A DNA stretch of 64,000 nt from the NCBI GenBank assembly GCA_025667525.1, contig CM046882.1, forward strand, positions 549,952,630-550,016,629. The letters run 5' to 3'. Each line of letters starts with the position of its first letter. The stretch's first letter is position 1. The translations under genes and the position numbers were made by a program. Shown piece by piece: positions 47,812 through 62,885 of the stretch. The stretch is from Glebionis coronaria (taxonomy: Eukaryota > Streptophyta > Magnoliopsida > Asterales > Asteraceae). The notes under the pieces were generated by a model, which worked only from the letters and a program-made list of their open reading frames with translations, was not told where the DNA came from and searched no databases.

Positions 47812-48556
47812 AAGAATCAAGACTTCAAGAATAAAACAAGACAAAGGCTTGATCTTTATCTTTTAATTTTCAGTTTATATCTGACACTATTTTGGTTTAT
47901 TTTCTTGGTGGTTTGGTAATTTAGACGATTTTTGGTTTTTGGTAATTTGGTTAATTTAGTTATTATGTGTCTTTTTTTAGGATTTTATAGACATGTTGTA
48001 AAAAAAAGGGGGAAAATCTGGAAACTTATGGGGATATAACCAACCCATATGGAGTATTTGGGGTATTTCACCCAAACACATAATCCACTCACACACACAC
48101 ACATAAAAAACACAGAGAAAAAGGAAAGAGAGAAAAAAATTGAGTTCTTTTGAAGAAACAACAATGGCACCCAACAAGGTAATTGAATCCAACACCCATC
48201 TATTAATTTTGATTTTTGATTCATATGAGTAGATTGGATAAAGCATGAATCATAGGATTTGTATTAAGATGTGCTATGAATTTAAGAGATGGAGTCATTG
48301 ATAGTGTGAGGGTAGATTAGTTTTGGTTAGATGATGATGAACTCAAGTGGGTTTTCATGAATATAGTTGTTTTTGATCTTGTAAGATTAATTAAATCGTT
48401 TGGAATGATGAATAAATAAGAATTGTAGATGTTACGTTACTAGTTTTGATTTGTTTAGAGGAATGATTTCTGGAAAATGGATGATGTTCATAGTGTTTTG
48501 ATCTATTTTTAAGATAATGGAAAATTGAGGATGTGTGAGTGGGGATGATATAAATA
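47812..48556 (+). other. Internal spacer with a possible short first exon
   Basis: No long ORF. At 48164 an ATG opens M-A-P-N-K and is followed at once by a donor-like AAG|GTAATTG (48176-48180). The next acceptor-like site 'attttag' precedes the ORF1 start region at about 52075. A spliced transcript for ORF1 is possible but unproven. A short (CA)n tract lies at 48090-48105. Confidence 0.35.

Positions 48557-51713
<3,157 letters not shown>

Positions 51714-51804
<91 letters not shown>
51714..51804. repeat. (TA)n microsatellite, about 91 bp
   Basis: Right border of the element at 49396-51713; the retroelement sequence resumes directly after it. Confidence 0.97.
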
Positions 51805-51807
<3 letters not shown>

Positions 51808-51814
51808 TTTTAGA

Positions 51815-51956
51815 GATGCCGCTGGCATGAGGTGTATGCCGGCCGGCAAAATTCCCACTGTGACCACTACGCCGCCGGCATGAGGTGTATACTGGCCGGC
51901 AAAATGCTTGCTGTTAACAAGATGCCGCCGGCAAGATACCCGTGCCGGTCGGCATC
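51815..51956 (+). repeat. GC-rich palindrome cluster before ORF1
   Basis: Contains TGCCGGCCGGCA (a perfect 12-base palindrome, about 51838), two GCCGCCGGCA words and GCCGGTCGGCA. These are the same vocabulary as the clusters at 45833 and 56579, but in a different order and with different spacers. It lies 136 bp before the ORF1 ATG. Confidence 0.85.
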
Positions 51957-52091
51957 TCGAGGCCTGTTAAAAAAATTATTTTTTTTGTTCTTATTTTGGT
52001 TTATATTATTATTTTTTAGGATCATTTGTTTAATGTACTAACATACTAATATTTCAAATGTTGTAAAATATTTTAGAAGCAAAAGAGGACA

Positions 52092-53503
52092 ATGCCTCCT
52101 AACCCGTTGATCGAAAAATATGAACGGAAGTATAGCCAAGGCGAGGTACCATACAAGGTGAAGGTTGTGTCGCTTGAGCACTTGAAGTGGCGAGGGTTAG
52201 GAGAAATGGAACGTCATGCTTACAACTTGAGATTGTCAAGGCTACAAGAGAAGGCCTTTGGCAAGCCTAGAATAGCTTATTGGGGATTGCTAAGGAAGTT
52301 TGGTTGTGATGAGATTTTGAAGGAAAAGTTGAGGATGACATACACTCATAGTTTGGGAGAAACTTTCAATGACTACTCGTTTGAAAAGGCTTTAAATATA
52401 CGAGGTGAGGTATATTCTGAGTCATGTCTTGAATTCTTTTCAACTTTTTATTTTAAAAATGAATTTGAAGATGCAAATAGTGAGAATTGCATTTGGTTTA
52501 GACTACTAGGGGTGAATTGCTTTTTTACACTAGCACAGTTTGGAGAGGTGTTAGGATCGTATAATGAGGAAGATTTGGATAACCCTTTGTTTGAGCTACA
52601 CTCTGCCAAGCTAGAAACCAATAAGAAGTTTTTACCAATAAATGAATATTGGGAAAGCATAGTCGAACACGCTGTGGGGAATAAGAAGATTGGGTCGGTT
52701 AGGGATCCACTTTTGAGAATTGTACATAGGTTCATAGTAGGACAAATTGAGCATTGATCGAGAACTAGGGAAAGATGCCAACACATTGACCTATGGTTGT
52801 TGAGCGCGGCTAGTAAGGAAAGGCAAGTGAACATAGTGTGGGCAATTGTCGAGTATTTGTATAAGAGAGCCCCGAGATTGAAAACAGTAAGTGACGTGTG
52901 TGGAGGTCATTATGTGACTTGGTTAGCTAAAAGGATCAATGTTTTAGATGTTAATGCTATAAGGAAGTTATCAGAGCCAATTGATGATGAAGTTTAGGGT
53001 GTAAGAGCTTTGGAGAAAGAGCTAGACAAAAGAAAGAAATGTCTAAGATATCAGAGCCATTACAACAAGAAGCTGGAGAACAGAGAGAAGAAGAGCACGA
53101 TACAAGTAGGGTGAACTCTAGTTGGGGAGATTGGAATGCTAATTTGAGTGAGATATAAAGAATGATGATATGGAGAGATACTATGACAATGAGGAACAAC
53201 TACATTCTTGAGCATTCTGTGCCAATCCTACATCATTTGGCGGATCAAGCAAACTATAGCTACCCAACCTATGAGCCACCAAATGTTCCACCATATCCAT
53301 ATCCGTATGTACCATATCCTCACCCACACACACACTATCCTCACAGGAATGAAGGACGTTATGGAGGAGGTGAGGTGTCCGTTGATGATTACTTAGACCC
53401 AAATACGGGTGGGTACGTTGGAAGCAGCTCTATTGTTCTAAGAAATTTTGATGCCGGAGGATCATCGAGAAGATTGCATGATGATGAAGATATGGAAGAT
53501 TGA
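52092..53503 (+). pseudogene. Athila ORF1-like protein
   Basis: Open from the ATG at 52092 (M-P-P-N-P-L-I-E-K-Y) to a TGA at 52755. It continues in the same frame (52758-52997: H-I-D-L-W-L-L-S-A-A-S-K-E-R-Q-V-N-I ... Y-V-T-W-L-A-K-R-I) to a TAG. After a frame change it ends with a P/Y/H-rich tail (Y-P-Y-V-P-Y-P-H-P-H-T-H-Y-P-H) closing at 53503. The central part (F-F-S-T-F-Y-F, C-I-W-F-R-L-L-G, F-T-L-A-Q-F-G-E-V-L-G, D-P-L-L-R-I-V-H-R-F-I) resembles the Athila ORF1 family of plant gypsy-type elements, whose role is unknown. Two stops and a frameshift break it. In standard Athila elements gag-pol would be expected beside such ORFs, but no pol is present here. Confidence 0.65.
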
Positions 53504-54594
53504 AGACACCATATCATATGAAGTTTGTAAGATATCATTTTCAAAGACTTTATTTTATTTTGTTTCTAAGGATTTGTGTTTGTAGTTGTTGACTTAGAAT
53601 GGTTTTAGATATTTTGGTGATTTTCTTTTATTTTATGTTATTTGGAAGAAAAAGTTTCTTTTGTTAGTGCAATATTTGCAGGAATTGACATATGAATTCA
53701 ACATTGGTGGAAAATATGGAGTTTTATGTAGACTCATGATGTAACAAAACCACATGGAGTTCATATTCATATTTCGGTAGTATCATTTGATCTTATTTTT
53801 CCAATGTTGTTATACTTTGAAGTTCGGTTATTACCATTGAGGACAATGTTCAACTTAAGTGCGAGGGGGTGGTCAAATAGGAAAAATGGTCTATTTTGTC
53901 GAAAATGGTTACTTTTCAAAAGTTACAAAAAAAGTTAAATTTTATTCTAGTAGTATTTTAATCCGCAATGAGATCACAATTTGTGTGATTATGGCAAAAA
54001 TAGATGATAAAAGGCAAGATATTTTAAAAGTTGTTGCTAATCACATATTTTATAAAAAATGATTTTTGATGATCGAGATTAGTCACACTTTGTATTCGCA
54101 TGAGTTATTTCAACAAAAGAGGATTAGCTACTCTATTTTATATTTTTGTAACGTATGCTCATCCAAGTGTGAGGGGGATTGCGGAATAGAAGCGAAAATA
54201 TCCAATGAGCTATAAGCTTAGTTATAAATAGCCAATGAGCTATAAATTATGAAGACGAAGGAAGAAGAAGTAAAATGGTAGTATCGATTGGCCAATGTGT
54301 CAAGACGTGATACTTGAAGTTGAAAAAAATGGAGAAAGAAAAGACAAGAGTAGTACGATGGGAAAGATGGATGTGATCATTTGGTGGTTAGTATTTTTGC
54401 TTTTATATGTCAAAAGTGATAAAGTCCTTTTTGATAAAATTGTCGGGTGCTCACTCCCTATCGGATTAAGATGTGTCTACTATTTTTGTGTCTTTAGAGT
54501 TTTAAAGGAGTCAAGTACAGGTTTATATTTAAATTTTGATTTTGGTTTTACTTTACTTGCTTGAGGGCGAGCAATGCTTTAGTGTGAGGAGATT
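53504..54594 (+). other. 3' untranslated part of the Athila-type element
   Basis: No gene. Three purine-rich phrases, 'gtgcgagggggtgg' (53861), 'gtgtgagggggattg' (54167) and 'agtgtgaggagatt' (54581), look like successive polypurine tracts. The last adjoins the right LTR. A stretch at 54190-54250 repeats 'ccaatgagctata' twice. Confidence 0.6.
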
Positions 54595-56170
54595 TGATAA
54601 CGCCCAAATCCAACATGTATTAATACGCGTTATCTTCACTATTCATATAGTATTTGTGGTAATAAAAGGACTTTTATTGCTAATATCGTGCAAAGTTCGG
54701 TTATTGTATTTTGTAGGAAGCAAGAATGAAGAAACGTGAATAAAGAAATAAAAAGCGCGAATTGGAGGCGAAGGAATAAACGAGGCATGAGAACGTAAGC
54801 TCTCGTATGAAGAATAATTGGGGACGAAGGAGTCTTTGAAGTTTAGAGGAAATAAGGAGGAAGAAATAAAGAAAAAAGACTAGAAAAGAAAAATCTAGAA
54901 GATGGCCAAGAAGCCACCAGCACGGGTAGAAGCCCAGCACGACAAGAAGCCACCAACAACTTGCTAGTCAGTTTTTAGCACAAGTTACATTAAGACTCTC
55001 ATAAACATGCACCATCAATGGGAGGCTTCTCATTTCTCCTCCATAATCATTCCCAACAGTTTTTACCTTCTCCCCAAGCAAAAATGGTGTATAAATTAGA
55101 CCTTAGGGTCATTGTTTTCAGTGTGCTAAATCCAAGGATCATATAACCCTTGACAAAGTTTAGAATCACCACTCCTACATAACCCAAAAGACAATAAACC
55201 CTGTTAATCCTCATAGGAGGGACGAATTTCGTGAAGAAGACATTCGGTTGGAGGTTCATTTGTTGATTGGAGGCTTTAGAATTGCTCTAAATTTTATTTT
55301 GTTATTTCCTTGTATTTTGAAGAACTATTGGTAAACTCTTGTACTTGAATTGATTCTCATTATAATTTAAGTCTTGTTGAATGTTTGAGAAAGTTATGAA
55401 TTGTGTTGCAATGTGTTCGAATTCCGAGTAGTGTGATATACTTGTGTGATGAACATGAATTCTTAAGGAGAGTTTGGTTTTATGATCGAGAGAATATAAT
55501 TAGGTTTTGATGGTTGATAATTTCTTGAAACATGTTTTGATAATCAAATGAAATATAGCTTTTTATTGGATTTATAGGTCGAAAGGATTTCCGGTAAACT
55601 ATGTTCCAAAAATTTTGTGCATGAGTCAATTTAGTTTCCTGGTGATTGACACTCCCCTTGACGAGTTGGTTAAAGGAATTTGTCAAAAGATTTATCTTGG
55701 GTATAGGTCGAAAGAACCCATTCAAACCAAACTTATCTCTTTGTATTTTCTAACAAATGGGGATTATAATGAATTAGAATAGATAATCATAGGTCGAAAT
55801 GGTTTGTCTACAATTTGTTAATATGGAATCTATGAACAATACCATGGAATGGAATTCATGTACTTTAGATTTGTGATTCATAGTTGCTAAACGAACACAA
55901 ATTAACTCTCCTACGGATGAAACGGAATTCACACAAGTATTACTTTTAATTATGTTTTCCTTTACTAAGTTAATTCTAGCGGTAATATTGGTAGTGACAA
56001 CCATATTACCTACACCACCAAAACGTTTTGAATATACGCAAATTCCATGGGACGATCTTGACTTAACCGACTTTGCTACAATAGAACGAGTATACTTACT
56101 CGTATGCGTAGTTAAGGAATTAATAAGTCTTGTTTATAAATGTAAAACTAGGAGTGCAAGACGCGCATCA
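54595..56170 (+). repeat. Second LTR of the Athila-type element
   Basis: TGATAACGCCC ... GCGCATCA, homologous end to end with 43852-45432. A primer site and a second internal region follow directly, instead of flanking DNA, so this LTR is shared between two tandem units. Confidence 0.95.
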
Positions 56171-56176
56171 AGTTTT

Positions 56177-56194
56177 TGGCGCCGCTGTCGGGGA
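56177..56194 (+). other. Primer binding site of the second unit
   Basis: TGGCGCCGCTGTCGGGGA sits six bases after the LTR and is better preserved than its counterpart at 45439. Confidence 0.85.
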
Positions 56195-56578
56195 TTTGTT
56201 TATTTTTCATGTTATAATAATTACAAATTAGTGGTGGTGTTAAAATTTAGTTTTTAGTGTTAATAAAGACTGAATAAGAATAGGTTTAGGATCTCATAGT
56301 CTAAATAATATGCTTGAATAAATGTGTCTTATGTTTATTTGATGTTTGCATTGCATATTTCATGAGATCACTTATACACATAAAATCACAAAAAGAGAAT
56401 AAAAACAATTAGGTAGTGTTTGGATTAGCCTTTATTTTGTTTAGATTAAAAGTTACATGTTTTTGTTTTGTTTAATTTTGTTCCCTTAATGAAAAACTTC
56501 AAAAAAATGTTTTTAGAAAAATTCAGAAAATTGTGGTAAAAAATATGTTAAAAGAAAAGATTTTTTTTGTGCAGGCAA

Positions 56579-56706
56579 AGATGCCGCCGGCACAAAGCCT
56601 TCTGTGAACAAGATGCCGCCGGCAAGATGAGATGTCGGCCGGCAAAAGTTAAACTGTCAAAGTTTTGCCGCCGACATGACACCCGTGCCGGTCGGCAAAA
56701 CTGGAG
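56579..56706 (+). repeat. GC-rich palindrome cluster, second unit
   Basis: Same position and words as 45833-45957 (TGCCGCCGGCA, GTCGGCCGGCAAAA, GCCGGTCGGCAAAA), with spacer differences. Confidence 0.85.
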
Positions 56707-56859
56707 CTGTTAAAAAAAAATTGTTTGTTTGTTGGTTTGTTTGTTTGAGTTTTTTGTTTTTTTATATGATTGTATGTTTATTTGTATCATGATTGTTTTC
56801 TTTTACTAACACTAACCTTAACGTTCATGAACTTTTTCATGTTTGTTTTAATTTTAAAG

Positions 56860-57510
56860 ATGGATACTCTTAGCGAGATTTCCGCATACTTGAATGGGTT
56901 AGAAGTAGAAGTCAGTGATGAATGTGACTCAAGTGTCACTAATGTGAAAACAACCAAGGACGAGAAAGACTTGTGGGAAGCTTTGCCTCACAAGAGTGCG
57001 ATAATCAATGAAGGAGGATGTGAAAAAGCGGTCTATCAAAGAGCTGAATATCGTTCATACACTGAACCGTTAATGCGGTTTGCTATTCCATGTACGGTTG
57101 ACAATCAAGGGGCATGGGATGCTGAATTAAACCTTACTTACCCAACCAATTACATGACGGAAGAGATGTTGGGAAAGTTGGGGTTCGTGATAGTTGGCTA
57201 TACCGAATATGGAAGACGTGTGGTACGAGACGTAAGGGTAAACATCCATGGGTATCTATTTTTAACAGAATTCTATATCATAGACCACGCCGATATAGGT
57301 AAACCGTCGGTGGTCTTTAGTTACAAGTTTCTATGGGAAACTAGGTGTGTTGTGGATTTTGAGCAAGGTACACTAACGGTCAATTTGACCAAACTCAAAA
57401 GTGAGAAAGATGATTATATTGAGTTTTTGGTTGAACACGGACCTAAGGTTGAAAGTGGGAACGAAGTAGTGAAGATGGGAAAGGCAAAGAGAAACAAGAA
57501 CACAGAGGCC
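56860..57510 (+). CDS. Retropepsin-like domain protein without active site (copy 2, cut)
   Basis: The start M-D-T-L-S-E-I at 56860 was chosen over the upstream ATG at 56770 because copy 1 shares it and the upstream part is merely hydrophobic. About 217 codons stay open. After an acidic N-terminus comes C-T-V-D-N-Q-G-A-W-D-A-E-L-N-L-T-Y-P-T-N-Y-M, then V-R-D-V-R-V-N-I-H-G-Y-L-F-L-T-E-F-Y-I-I-D and C-V-V-D-F-E-Q-G-T-L-T-V. Laid beside the protease at 47000-47350, the order of strands and the V-R-x-V-R-V and D-x-G-T-x-x-(V/I) landmarks agree. The D-x-G catalytic triplet is replaced by E-L-N-L, so it looks like an inactive retropepsin fold. The function is unknown to me. The frame is cut by the copia insertion at about 57510. 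Confidence 0.6.
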
Positions 57511-58248
57511 TTCTGCGTTTCTAATCGATAACTGCTGAAAAATTGGTCTGGTAATGGAGTAGGAAAAAGACTGCGTTTTTCTGTGTCTTAACTGAATGAG
57601 AAAAGGTTATATTTATATTGAAAACTTGACTTGTTCTCAAAGAAAATATATACCATAGCAAGGAAAATCTGTTATAACTAAAACAGATTTCCTGTCTTTT
57701 TGACACACAAAAATATTTTGTGAATAACTTCTGTATCTATTGCTAGATGTACAGAATTTTCTGTGAATAAAATCGAATTCGCAGCAAAAAAGATACCGAA
57801 ATCTGCCCACACCCAAGCCAGTTTTTGGAGCTGCATTCGTGTCCGTAGGTCGCGCGCTCGTGCACAAGTTCAGTAGCTTCGAACCCGTTTTTGGCCTAGA
57901 AATCTCACTTTTTGCACCTCCCATGCGCGCGCGTAGGCGTGGGAGTAAAAATCCACAAATGAATATTGTAGGGTATAAAGTAAGAGTTCCTTATAAACAT
58001 GTATTCATTTCATGTTTTTGGCGATGTGGGACAAATATTTTTCCAAATTTTTTGTTTCACGTGACTCTCTTTGAGACACGATATCTCCTTCATATTAACT
58101 CCATATTGGACATACTTTAGCTCGTTGCGAAGCTCTCTTCGAGTAGAACAGAAAGCTACTAAGTACTACAAATATATATAACATATACATATATCAAATT
58201 ATGTCCAAAGTATTTCAAAAAACTCATTTTTACAAAAAATTTCCAACA
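57511..58248 (-). repeat. 3' LTR of a Ty1/copia element (minus orientation)
   Basis: It starts at the breakpoint in the gypsy-type ORF and ends with CCAACA (58243-58248), which is TGTTGG on the element's own strand. It is homologous to 63495-64000 (for example 'cgtttctaatcgataactg', 'gtccgtaggtcgcgcgctcg'). The outer terminus is uncertain by a few bases because the expected CA is not evident. Confidence 0.9.
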
Positions 58249-58850
58249 ATCCCCCACATGAATGGGAATCAGTCGAAATCACACGAAAGTTTCGGCAAAA
58301 TTTATGCGGTTAAGTCTTGCGTAGGATAGTTAGGTGTAACCCTTTGAACCTTCCCTTGTGAGATGCACTTAGTCTCCAAGATCTGAGTAGACGCGATGTC
58401 CTTGAACCCAGCCTCTGTTTACGTAGACGATAATACACACTCACACAAGACTCTCCCTGACCTTGTCAAGTCCTCATAGTCGTGTTCGTTATGGTCATGA
58501 ACACTCGCTTGGTTCTGCAAGAGCTCTTAGAAATTGTGCCCCTACAATTTCCTTCGAAGCGACCCCACTTCTCCCTCACATAGGTGATTTCATCTTGAAT
58601 CATTAAAAACATATGTTTTATGATTTCATCTTGAATCATTATGCTTTATGATTTCATCCTGAATCATTAAGCCATATGTTTAACCTCTCAACAAGTCACT
58701 TAGTTCTAGGAATGGACTAGGAAAGTTCCTGTATTGAGTAACTTCCCCACATTGACGTGACTTCCCCCACATTTCTATGATTAGGTTGTCCCGTTGAACC
58801 TAGATCTTCGGATCTCCAGTCAACTGGGTTAGTTTTTCCTTCATAAAAAC
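58249..58850 (-). other. Polypurine tract and 3' leader of the copia element
   Basis: Directly inside the 3' LTR lies ATCCCCCACATG, which on the minus strand is CATGTGGGGGAT, the polypurine tract. 58586-58675 repeats 'atgatttcatcttgaatcat' about three times. No gene. Confidence 0.75.
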
Positions 58851-59713
58851 TCATTCCTTTAAGGGATTTAGTCTCATTCCTTTTGACGACTTACTAACTA
58901 ACTCTCTACTTAAGCCTTTCGTAAGCGGATCCGCGATGTTATCCTTTGACTTCACATAGTCAATTGAGATAACTCCTGTTGAGAGTAGTTGTCGTACCGA
59001 ATTATGTCGACGACGGATATGTCTTGACTTTCCATTATACATTATGCTATGAGCTCTACCAATTGCTGATTGACTATCACAATGTATACTAATGGCCGTT
59101 ACCGGTTTAGGCCACCTGGGTATGTCCTCTACGAATTGACGTTGCCATTTCGCCTCTTCTCCGCATTTATCTAACGCGATAATTATGATTCTATCGTAGA
59201 CTTAGCTAGTATAGTTTGCTTGGAAGACTTCCAAGATATAGTGGCCCATCCCAGTATAAACACATAACCACTTGTCGATCTAGAATCCTTTATGTCAAAT
59301 ATCCAATTTGCATCACTGTATCCTTCAATAACAGATGGATATCTAGCATAATTCAGTCCATAATCACGACTGTATCTCAAATAATGAAGTACCCTAGTCA
59401 TAGCTTTCCAACGTGCATCACTTGGATTACTAGTATATCTACTTAGCCTTCTAACAACATATGCTAAGTTAGGTCGGGTACATGTCATCAAATACATCAA
59501 CATGCCAATAATTCTTGAATACTCTAATTGGGCAACACCTGTGCCTCTATTTTTAGATAGATGCAAACTGGTTTCAATTGGAGTTCTAGCTAGGCCGGAA
59601 TCCCCCGCATTATGAGTATTGAGAATTTTGTCCACGTAATGTGCTTGACTTAATGCAATTCCACTCTGAGTTCGTATGATCTTTATTCCAAGATTCACGT
59701 CAGCCAAACCCAT
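58851..59713 (-). pseudogene. Copia RNase H domain
   Basis: Minus strand: [30 protein letters not shown] (first RNase H aspartate), [15 protein letters not shown] (59713-59183). After a frame change near 59176 it continues H-I-R-R-R-H-N-S-V-R-Q-L-L ... K-D-N-I-A-D-P-L-T-K-G-L (59042-58851). RNase H removes the RNA template during reverse transcription. The frame break and a stop after S-T-I-E-S (59183) disable it. Confidence 0.9.
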
Positions 59714-60407
59714 ATCTTTCTGTCAAACTTTGATTTCAACATGTCTTTAGTAGACTTAATCATCTAGTCACGTTACTGCCAACGATAAGCATATCATCAA
59801 CATAAAGACACAAGATTACATATCCACTATTCGTGTCTTTGACATAAACACACTTGTCGCATTCATTAATTTTGAATCCACCCTATAGCATGGCGTGATC
59901 AAACTTTTGATGCCATTGTTTTGGAGCTTGCTTTAAGATATACAATGACTTAACAAGCCTACAAACTTTGCTCTCTTGTCCAGGAGCCATGAAACCCTCG
60001 GGTTGGTTCATGTATATTTCTTCTTCTAAATCTTCAGTTAGAAAAGCCGTTTTCACATCAATTTGGTGAACTTCTAAATTCCTTAATGCGGCAATAGCAA
60101 GAATGATCCTAATATAAGTTATTCGCGTAACAGGCGAATAAGTATCAAAGTAATCTAGACCTTCACGTTGTCTAAAACCTTTGATCACCAATCTTGCTTT
60201 GTACTTATCAATGGTGCCGTCAGCTTTCATCTTCTTCTTGAAGATCCATTTATAAGCTAGTGGTTTACAACCAGGAGGTAAATCCACGAGCTCCCAAGTA
60301 TGATTTTGTAAAATAGACTCTATTTCACTGTTAATCGCTTCTTTCCATCGAGGCCCTTCCGAGGAATTTACCGCTTCTTGATAAGAAGTGGGTTCATTTT
60401 CTACCAT
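59714..60407 (-). pseudogene. Copia reverse transcriptase domain
   Basis: Minus strand from 60407: W-K-E-A-I-N-S-E-I, W-E-L-V-D-L-P-P-G-C-K-P-L, Y-K-A-R-L-V-I-K-G-F, D-Y-F-D-T-Y-S-P-V-T-R, Q-I-D-V-K-T-A-F-L (catalytic Asp), Y-M-N-Q-P-E-G-F and L-Y-I-L-K-Q-A-P-K-Q-W. An in-frame TAG at 59883-59885 interrupts it just before G-F-K-I-N-E-C-D. The catalytic Y-V-D-D box is intact at about 59795-59780. Another stop follows at about 59765. Confidence 0.93.
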
Positions 60408-60779
60408 AAAAGAGACAAAATCGGGTCCAAACGATTTCTCGGTTCTAGCCCTTTTGCTTCTTCTAGGTTCAGCCTCTTCTTCCTCGGGTTGATCTAATCT
60501 CTCATCTTGGAGATTACTATCATCTCGTTGTCTCTTATCTTGGAAAACTTCATCATCTATTCTAGATAAGCTTCCAGTTTCCTTTGTTAAACAATGAAAT
60601 ATATTTTAAAAGAATGAAGCATTCCTTGATTCCATTACTATGTTCTTGTGTATATCTGGATTTTTCAAATCATGTACAATGACATGATAAGCACTACTAT
60701 TCTTAGCATCCAATAAATATACAATCCACAGATTTAGGTCCAATCGTTTGGGCCTTAGGTGTCGGTACAACTACCTTGG

Positions 60780-61289
60780 CTAGACACCCCACACTCGTAA
60801 GTACTGGTATGATAGTTTTCTTCCCATCCATAACTCATATGGGGTTTCCTCTTTATCCTTACGAGGTATCTTGTTTATAAGATAAGTAGCCGTTAGAATG
60901 GCTTCCCCCCACATGTCCCGGCTCAAACCAGAACTTAACAACATGGCATTAACCATTTCTTTCAAGGTATGGTTCTTCATTTCGGCAATACCGTTTTGCT
61001 GTAGTGAATAAGAAACAGTAAACTCGTGTCTAATTCCATGTTTCACACATATATCAGCAAAAGGATACACACATTCACCTCCTCTATCACTTCATACAAC
61101 CTTGATTTTCCTACCAAGTTGATTCTCAACTTCGGTTTTGTATAAAACAAACTTGTCTATAGCTTTGTCTTTACTTTTCAACAAGTAAACGTAGCAGTAC
61201 TTTGTGCAATCATCAATAAACTTGATGAAGTACTTATTGCCACCTTTTATGGGTAGTGATTGCAAATCACATATGTATGTGTGTATCAT
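60780..61289 (-). pseudogene. Copia integrase core
   Basis: Minus strand: S-L-P-I-K-G-G-N-K-Y-F-I-K-F-I-D-D-C-T-K-Y (first catalytic Asp, about 61215), K-S-K-D-K-A, then a TGA just before S-D-R-G-G-E (second Asp, about 61080), then F-T-V-S-Y-S-L-Q-Q-N-G-I-A-E-M-K-N (Glu, about 60990) and W-G-E-A-I-L-T-A-T-Y-L-I-N-K-I-P. The D-D-E triad survives; the stop between the two aspartates breaks the frame. Integrase inserts the cDNA into the host genome. Confidence 0.93.
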
Positions 61290-61960
61290 ATCAAGTGGTT
61301 TGTTTTTCGTTCAACCGATTTGAAAGACGATCTTGTAAGTTTGGCTTTGACACAAGTTTCACACTTATAATTTGAATCAATATGAAAATTTGGTATGCCA
61401 TTAAATTTAATCAAGCAACGCATTGAATTAAAATTAACATGTCCAAGACGGCCGTACCACACATTAGAAGACTCAATCAAGTAAGAAGAAGAATTCATTT
61501 TATTGATAGTATTCTTAACAACTATTACATTGAGCTTAAACATACCGTTCAGGGCACACCCCTTACCAACATACACTTGATTCTTAGAAAGTACAACTTT
61601 ATCAGACTAAAAAACAAGACGAAAACCAAACTTATTCAAAAGCCAACCGGACACAAGATTCTTGCGAATCTCCGGAACATACAAGACTTTAGTCAACTTG
61701 AGCTCTTTCTCGGATGTCATCTTCAAAATAACATCTCCTTCGCCCTTGATATCAGCAGTTGCAGAGTTGCCCATGTACAACTTATCTCCATTGTCAACCG
61801 CTATGAAAGATTGAAACATACTCTTGTCATCACACACATGACGGGTTACCCCAGTATCAACACACCAATAATTATTATTAGAACCTACTAGGTTAACTTC
61901 AGAGATCATGGTAACGACATCAGACACCACAACAATCATGTCCACATTATCATTCACCAT
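61290..61960 (-). pseudogene. Copia protease and pre-integrase zinc region
   Basis: Minus strand: [12 protein letters not shown] (about 61865) is the protease active site with D-T-G. Then L-Y-M-G-N-S-A-T-A and [14 protein letters not shown] (61700) follow. The pre-integrase part has V-W-Y-G-R-L-G-H-V-N (about 61465), where the first zinc-binding His is Tyr, and C-E-T-C-V-K-A-K. A stop near 61607 separates the two pieces. Confidence 0.88.
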
Positions 61961-62885
61961 ATTAGCCTCGCGTGGAGTCACCCGCTTTGTAATTAGCAGC
62001 ACAATGACATGGCTTGTCACAGTTGTAGCAATTTCCTTGGAACTTCTGCTTTTCAATTCCACCATTAGGAGCAAGGTACTCAGACTTACCATTGATCTTC
62101 TTGTCATTCTTCCCTTTGCCAAAGCTCTTGCCTTTAGACTTTGAAGAAGACGAACCATGCTCAACCATATTTTCCTTGGCAGAATCAGGTGTATAAGTGT
62201 TTTTCTGAGCCAGCTTGTTGTCCTCTTCAATACGAAGACGAACAACCAAGTATTCAACAGTCATCTCCTTTCGCTTATTCTTCAAGTAGTTTTTAAATTC
62301 TACCCAGCTTGGAAGTAACTTTTCAATGATAACAGCAACTTGAAAAGTTTCACTCAAAGTCATACCCTCAGCACAAATGTCGTGTAGTAAAACCTACAGA
62401 TCTTGAACCTGAGTTGTCACACTCTTTGAATCAACCATCTTGTAATCCAAAAAACAAGCTACCACGAACTTCTTTGTACTAGCATCCTCAGTTTTGTACT
62501 TGCGTTCCAACGACTCCCATAATTCTTTGGCAGTCGTAGTCTTGTAATACACATTGTACAAAGAGTCCACCAAACCATTCAGAATATAGTTGTGACACAA
62601 GAAGTCTGAATGTTTCCATGCTTCAGCAGCTTGCACGGCTTGTTGATTAGCGGGTACACCTTCTTTAGGAGGTTCCACCTGAGGTACAGTCTCCTTTAAG
62701 AACTTCGCAAGGTACAAAGTAGTGAGATAGAAGAACATCTTCTCCTGCCACCTCTTAAAATTCTGCCCATTGAATTTTTCTTGTTTTTCAACATGATTAG
62801 CAACTGTGTGGGTAACTGGCGCACCAATTACATTCACAGTAATAGTTACAAGAGTTACAGGAGTTTTAGGAGTGTTGGTAGACAT
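61961..62885 (-). pseudogene. Copia Gag
   Basis: The start M-S-T-N-T-P-K at 62885 follows a non-coding leader. F-N-G-Q-N-F-K-R-W-Q-E-K-M and Y-K-T-T-T-A-K-E-L-W-E-S-L-E-R-K-Y-K-T are typical copia Gag phrases. A stop lies at 62394. The zinc knuckle [14 protein letters not shown] (about 62020) has Tyr where the last Cys should be. Gag forms the virus-like particle and binds the element RNA. Confidence 0.9.

Noticed and set aside
61439..61891. 150-codon plus-strand ORF
   Set aside because: Antisense shadow of the copia protease/pre-integrase region.
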